Assembly: GCA_032718475.1 (NCBI GenBank)
Contig: JAUCBJ010000977.1
Coordinates: 1-47,512 of the forward strand
Length of the DNA stretch: 47,512 nt
Direction: 5' to 3'
From: Nemertoderma westbladi
Lineage: Eukaryota; Xenacoelomorpha; Nemertodermatida; Nemertodermatidae
Shown: positions 43,441 to 47,512 of the stretch, in pieces
Numbering within the stretch: position 1 is the first letter of the stretch
How the letters are laid out: each line of letters begins with the position of its first letter
Made by a program: the position numbers and the translations under genes
Notes under the pieces: model-generated
The model's input: the letters and a program-made list of their open reading frames with translations, nothing else
The model's database searches: none
Told to the model about the DNA's origin: nothing

Positions 43441-46042
43441 CCGCTCCCAGAAAATGGGATTTAAGTCTATAAAATATACAAAATCACAGTTTCTAAATAT
43501 AAAAATACTCTAAACAGTTAGTCTTTCTTACGCGGACGGCGTTTACGCGGTTTTTTGAGGCTAGTAAGAGTCCTTTTCTCTTTGGGGGGGAGCCACTTTA
43601 CGAGGAGGGCTATATAACTCCTGGATGAAGGGTGCAATATGATTGCATCAGAAGGTGTAGGATTATAGTCGGGGTATCCGCCGTTTCGATATGCTTCTCC
43701 TCGAGCTGATTTTCCTCCGCTCATCGTTGGATACGTTCGTCCAAAACTCTCGCCGAGAATAGGGTCATCCAAGCTCAATATCGTCTTAGAGATTCTGGAT
43801 TTCCCAATCGAACTGAGATAAAGCCAATTCGTTTATCGCTTGGACTTGTTGTTACAACTTACGTTTATCTGAACAAACGCAGGTTTCCTTTCTGATCTTT
43901 GTAGAATAGCGTTTAACTCGTTTCGTACAACGCTCTCCTCCACCTTGATGAAGGGTTGTATCGCATTAGACTGGGACGACTATACGGTTGAATGGCGATA
44001 TTAGGTGTCCGCGTCCCAATACGGCTAAGTAAGATGGGCTAATATCTAGGAAGCCCACAACCGGGGTGCCACCGACTAATTGTTCAGGTAAAACTAGATC
44101 TTTGAACAGTGAGTACAGCTCGGGAGGATCTGTCATACTAATAGGATCAAGAGCCTGAGGTCTCACTAGGGAATGAGGAGGTCTGATCGAGTATTCCGGA
44201 ACTCTGATCATAGGTTTATTTAAGGATCGTTTGAGCCGAGCGAGCGTAGGTGATACATCGAACAAGTTTCGGTTTCCGTGGATGTTTATGTCTTTCCGTT
44301 TATTAGTTGGGTCTAGGGCATTTATCGTAATAATACCAAAGACGCACGTCTGGTAGGGGAAACGCGGGTGATATTTCTCCAGTTTTACAATATTCCTCCA
44401 TCTGTTCGAAGCTATCCGGTACAACAGGTAGCGGTCGATCGACGGTAAGATACATCATAGTGGAATAGATCCGTTTGAGTTCTACCATGCGGTCATGATG
44501 TATACCTTGAGGATATCGAGTTTCCAGATTCTGTTGACTGGTAATATCGAGATAGGTTTCTCTCAAGAATTCCAGGTATTTGGTAAAGTTGCTGCGTTTA
44601 TCCGGCTCTTCAACATCTGCACTTTCGAGTCGGTTTCGAATAGAATTTTCGTGTTCGAGTCTCAGTTTATCGTTCCGCTTCCGCTGGGTATGATATTTAA
44701 ATAAAACCATTTCCCTTTTGGTGTCTATATCGTTCGTATCGTGTAGGTCGATAGGATGACCAGTAGTTAAGAAGTCCATATACATACCATTACGATGCGT
44801 ATAGCGAGCGGTAAATTTTCTACAGTCCAACCCACGCGCAAGTTGCTCCCGGGAGATTGGCGGTTAGATATAACGACCATTGTCCTCCGTAGTAGTTGGA
44901 CCAGCGTCGCCGCGTATCAAGCTATCAACAAACGCTTGTAAAGGTAGAGTATATCGCTCCCTGATACCAAGATCATCATCTATCAACTCAATCATATCTG
45001 CTATATAAGTTTATCCATATTATAATGAGTTTATATTTAGGCGAGCGGGCGTCGCTGCCTACCCCTCTCTGCCCCCGGACAGTGCGAGATCCTCAGCGCT
45101 GGTGTACTTTCGCCGATGTGCCTATCGCCAACGTCGTAGCTGCACAACGACTACAACAACCAGCACAAGTCACTCCACCGTCCGTCCCAAAGGCTTAGAT
45201 ATACTTCAGGTTCTTACTGGAGAGTTAGGGCTACTTTCACAATTGCGACTCGCTACTGTAAACACACCTTAGTAGTAACATTCACCTACAAACGCACAAA
45301 TTCCACGTAACTGTCACAAATGGTACACATTCTATCACACATTCGGGTCATTTGTCCGTTAGTCAAGTGCCTTCCAGAATGTCACGTTGTTATTATGTAT
45401 CCTTGGATACTAGTGGTGTGCTATTTATTCCGTATGCTATTCAATGAGCAAGCTTTTTATTGTTCTGTTAACTCGCTTCTAATTCTAGCGTGGTTGTTGC
45501 CATGGTGACATTATGGAAAGCTAGCGGTAGAATTAGGGTAATTCTCATGCATACAGATCTGGGATGCTATTTGATAGTAATTCTTTAATGGTCCAATATC
45601 TCGTTTATATATGATTTTATAAATTTTATCGGCTATTGACTCATACATGGGAGATTCTCACACTCTAACACACTTAATAGGATGAATCTCCGCTCCCGTG
45701 ATCTATTAATTAATGGGATTTTGGGAATGTTATAAATTGCACAGAATGACAATTTATTAAATTCATTAAAATATGAATTTAAATTTATTCCCTGAAATTT
45801 TATTATTTGATAGTACAATTGACACAATTTGATTCCAGAGCAGGTCTGGGGACATAGGATCCTTAATTCTATGAAAATTGTCTTTTAAGAGTATCGGTAA
45901 GTGCTACGATATCTTAATCGACTAGAATTGTTAAAGGATCTGAATTTTACAGATTTTGATTTATAGATTTGTAAATATTAAATAATTAATATTTGAGATG
46001 GGCACCAATTTATTCCAGAACTTGTCTGGGGACGTTAACCAC
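43441..46042 (-). pseudogene. Deletion derivative of the unknown 3' block (minus strand)
   Basis: Starting directly after LTR4, the sequence corresponds to 29790 onward of the plus-strand element: spacer, ORF A (start ATG at 44995), the beginning of ORF B (43966-44424 includes VRPPHSLVRPQ, LPEQLVGGTPVVGF), then a jump from the equivalent of 32135 to 34868 and the basic tail (43518-43778; KEKRTL, KKPRKRRPRKKD, TAA). ORF A has a TAA where the plus copy reads GAA (near 44862). About 47 bp present in the plus copy after the ORF A stop are missing here. No Gag or protease sequence lies between the two LTRs. The coding parts are dead in this copy. Confidence 0.8.
44302..44995 (-). pseudogene. Unknown ORF A, diverged minus-strand copy
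   Basis: It is similar to 30794-31465 over its length. Shared phrases include RYTLPLQAFVDSLIRGDAGP near the start, RYTHRNGMYMDFLTT, YLEFLRETYLDI and FPLPDVRLWYYYDKCPRP. It is broken by a TAA near 44862. It ends in two consecutive TAA codons at the same position as the single TAA of the plus copy. It keeps 24 bp (DKRSNFTK-like segment) missing from the plus copy. Its agreement with the plus copy supports ORF A as a real coding sequence. Confidence 0.65.
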
Positions 46043-47254
46043 TGTTCGCGCTTTCAGACCTTTGGCAGTTTAACCCGCCAAATTAGGATGTCTTTTAGAT
46101 AATAAATCACTTTTAGCCTCTGACAAGTATTTGATTCACTACACTAGTCGAAACCAATCTGTGCGCGATCATTCACCCGCTGGATATACCCGGGAGATTG
46201 GGTTCGACGGCTTAATCTTATTGCTATGTAAGCCTAATGTATTATTCGACTGACAGTATTATATAATCTCTGACAATATTATTCACCTTCGGGGAATATT
46301 AACAGTTCCTTTAGGACGTGGCGCTCTATCTATAAAAACAGAGTTATGACTTAAACTACTCACAACGATATGGCTTAGTTATAATTCACATATATGGCGC
46401 ATTCTTTAGGAAATGCTTCGTTATCAGTCTCACTCATACACAATGCTGCACAATACTGCACACTAATCTGCCGATCTTCACTGATTTTAGTCACATATAA
46501 AAGGAACACAGACCGACTCATGTAGGGTCTATCAAATAACATTAGATTCACTTCAAACCACTTTAACATAAGTCACAATCGTTATATGTAACCTTTCTCT
46601 CTTACCTTCGGTATATCAAGAATATTGGGTTTCGGGGTTATTTCTCGTTATTCCAAATATAATAATTCATCAACCATATTATGAAGGACCGACATTAAAT
46701 AGCAGTATAACAATATAAAGTATGCACAGTGTTACACAGTATGCAGTGTCAGTAAGGTTTGTTTGCAGGTTTGAGTTTGATAACGGATATATGTCCTTAT
46801 AATTAAGCCTACTAGTGTTAGGCTAAAAACAGAAAAGCACAAATATTCCCAAGCCGCTCTCTCCTGGCTCAGGACAGAATGTAAACACTGCCCATAACGC
46901 ATTGCGTGATTTCTAGGAAATTTCTGTACAAGAGCCATAAAAATGCTCTGATTGGCTGACTGAACTGAGAGATGCCGTAGAACAAAGAAAATCGACACGT
47001 ATGAATATCAGCTGTTAACCGTCGTCATAGTAACTACTGTTCAAGAGTAGCTATCACCTTTTGCGTCACGGAATTGCCATAGAATCATCAACTATGCCTT
47101 TCACAGTACACATACGGAGGAAATAGGTCTTAGATCCTCTAAAAAACACCGATACAGCAATAATACGGTCTCTTACACCTATTAAATCAACTACAGAGTA
47201 TTTTAATGTAAAAGATAATAAAAATAACGGGGCAATTCAGCAAAGGCTTTTACA
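46043..47254 (-). repeat. LTR4, minus-strand copy of the BEL-like LTR
   Basis: It reads TGTAAAAGCCTTTGCTG to GAAAGCGCGAACA on the minus strand, 1212 bp, similar to LTR1-3 and diverged. On its 5' side lies the tail of one internal copy (47255-47512); on its 3' side begins the deletion derivative. It therefore serves as 3' LTR of one unit and 5' LTR of the next. Confidence 0.87.
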
Positions 47255-47332
47255 CCGCTTCCAGAAAATGGGATTTTCAGTCTATAAAATATAAAAATCA
47301 CAGTTTCTAAAACCTAAAGATACTCTAAACAG

Positions 47333-47512
47333 TTAGTCTTTCTTACGCGGACGGCGTTTACGCAGTTTCTTGAGGCTAGCAAGAGCCACTTTACGAGGAG
47401 GGCTGTAGCTCCTAGGCGAAGGGTGCAATACAATTGCATCAGAAGGTGTAGGGTTATGATCGGTATACCCGCCGGTCGAAGTGCCTGGTTGATTAATATC
47501 AACCTCGGGGGA
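47333..47512 (-). pseudogene. Third copy of unknown ORF D, C-terminal end
   Basis: Sixty codons from the window edge to a TAA at 47333. They match 34836-35024: EVDINQPGTSTGGYTD-like start, PTPSDAIVLHPSPRSYSPP, then an in-frame 21-bp deletion and LASLKKLRKRRPRKKD. The stop supports TAA after KKD as the original end of the block. The remainder lies outside the window, so whether the copy is functional is unknown. Confidence 0.75.

Overview
The window looks like repeat-dense nuclear DNA of an invertebrate animal. The grounds are a spliced secreted-peptide gene with two ShKT modules, BEL/Pao-type LTR retroelement coding regions (DUF1759-like Gag, CCHC knuckles, a DSG protease), several copies of an RTE-like LINE, and long AT-rich non-coding stretches with mini- and microsatellites. 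Nothing points to a bacterium, plasmid or free virus. I cannot name the species; a marine invertebrate is a guess.

Layout. 1-2540: 3' part of a BEL/Pao-like Gag-protease unit (copy 1). 2553-6905: two nearly identical ~985-bp repeats ending in a 37-bp satellite, separated by 2.2 kb of AT-rich DNA with a hairpin and a tRNA-like relic. 6906-7477: fragment of an old LINE. 7478-10562: decayed RTE-like LINE (L1). 10563-11750: minus-strand fragment of another retroelement with an RHN-type nuclease-like domain. 12310-17131: ShKT gene of three exons; its intron 1 holds a LINE scrap and a 45-bp minisatellite, and exon 2 is split by LINE L2 with a 10-bp target duplication. 17408-17790: old LINE scrap L4.

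18005-42230 is one 45-bp minisatellite array opened by nested insertions. LINE L3 (about 18851-37842) sits in the array, and a 15.2-kb LTR element (21042-36278, TG...CA LTRs, 5-bp duplication AGCAT) sits inside L3. That element carries Gag and protease, lacks reverse transcriptase/RNase H and most of the integrase, and carries instead a second coding block of about 4.2 kb (30794-35027) that I do not recognise and that ends in CCHC-type zinc knuckles and a basic tail. From 42231 to the end, on the minus strand, are two more LTRs of the same family, a deletion derivative of the unknown block between them, and the tail of a third copy.

The order of events can be read from the nesting: minisatellite first, then L3, then the LTR element. 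L2 and L3 keep their LINE reading frame open and look young; L1, L4 and the other fragments are old. The LTR element and copy 1 show single in-frame TGA codons at likely CGA positions, as expected from methyl-CpG decay; one case is confirmed by comparing the two copies. The most unusual content is the unknown block, kept in three copies linked to the same LTRs, in a family that seems to have lost its own polymerase.
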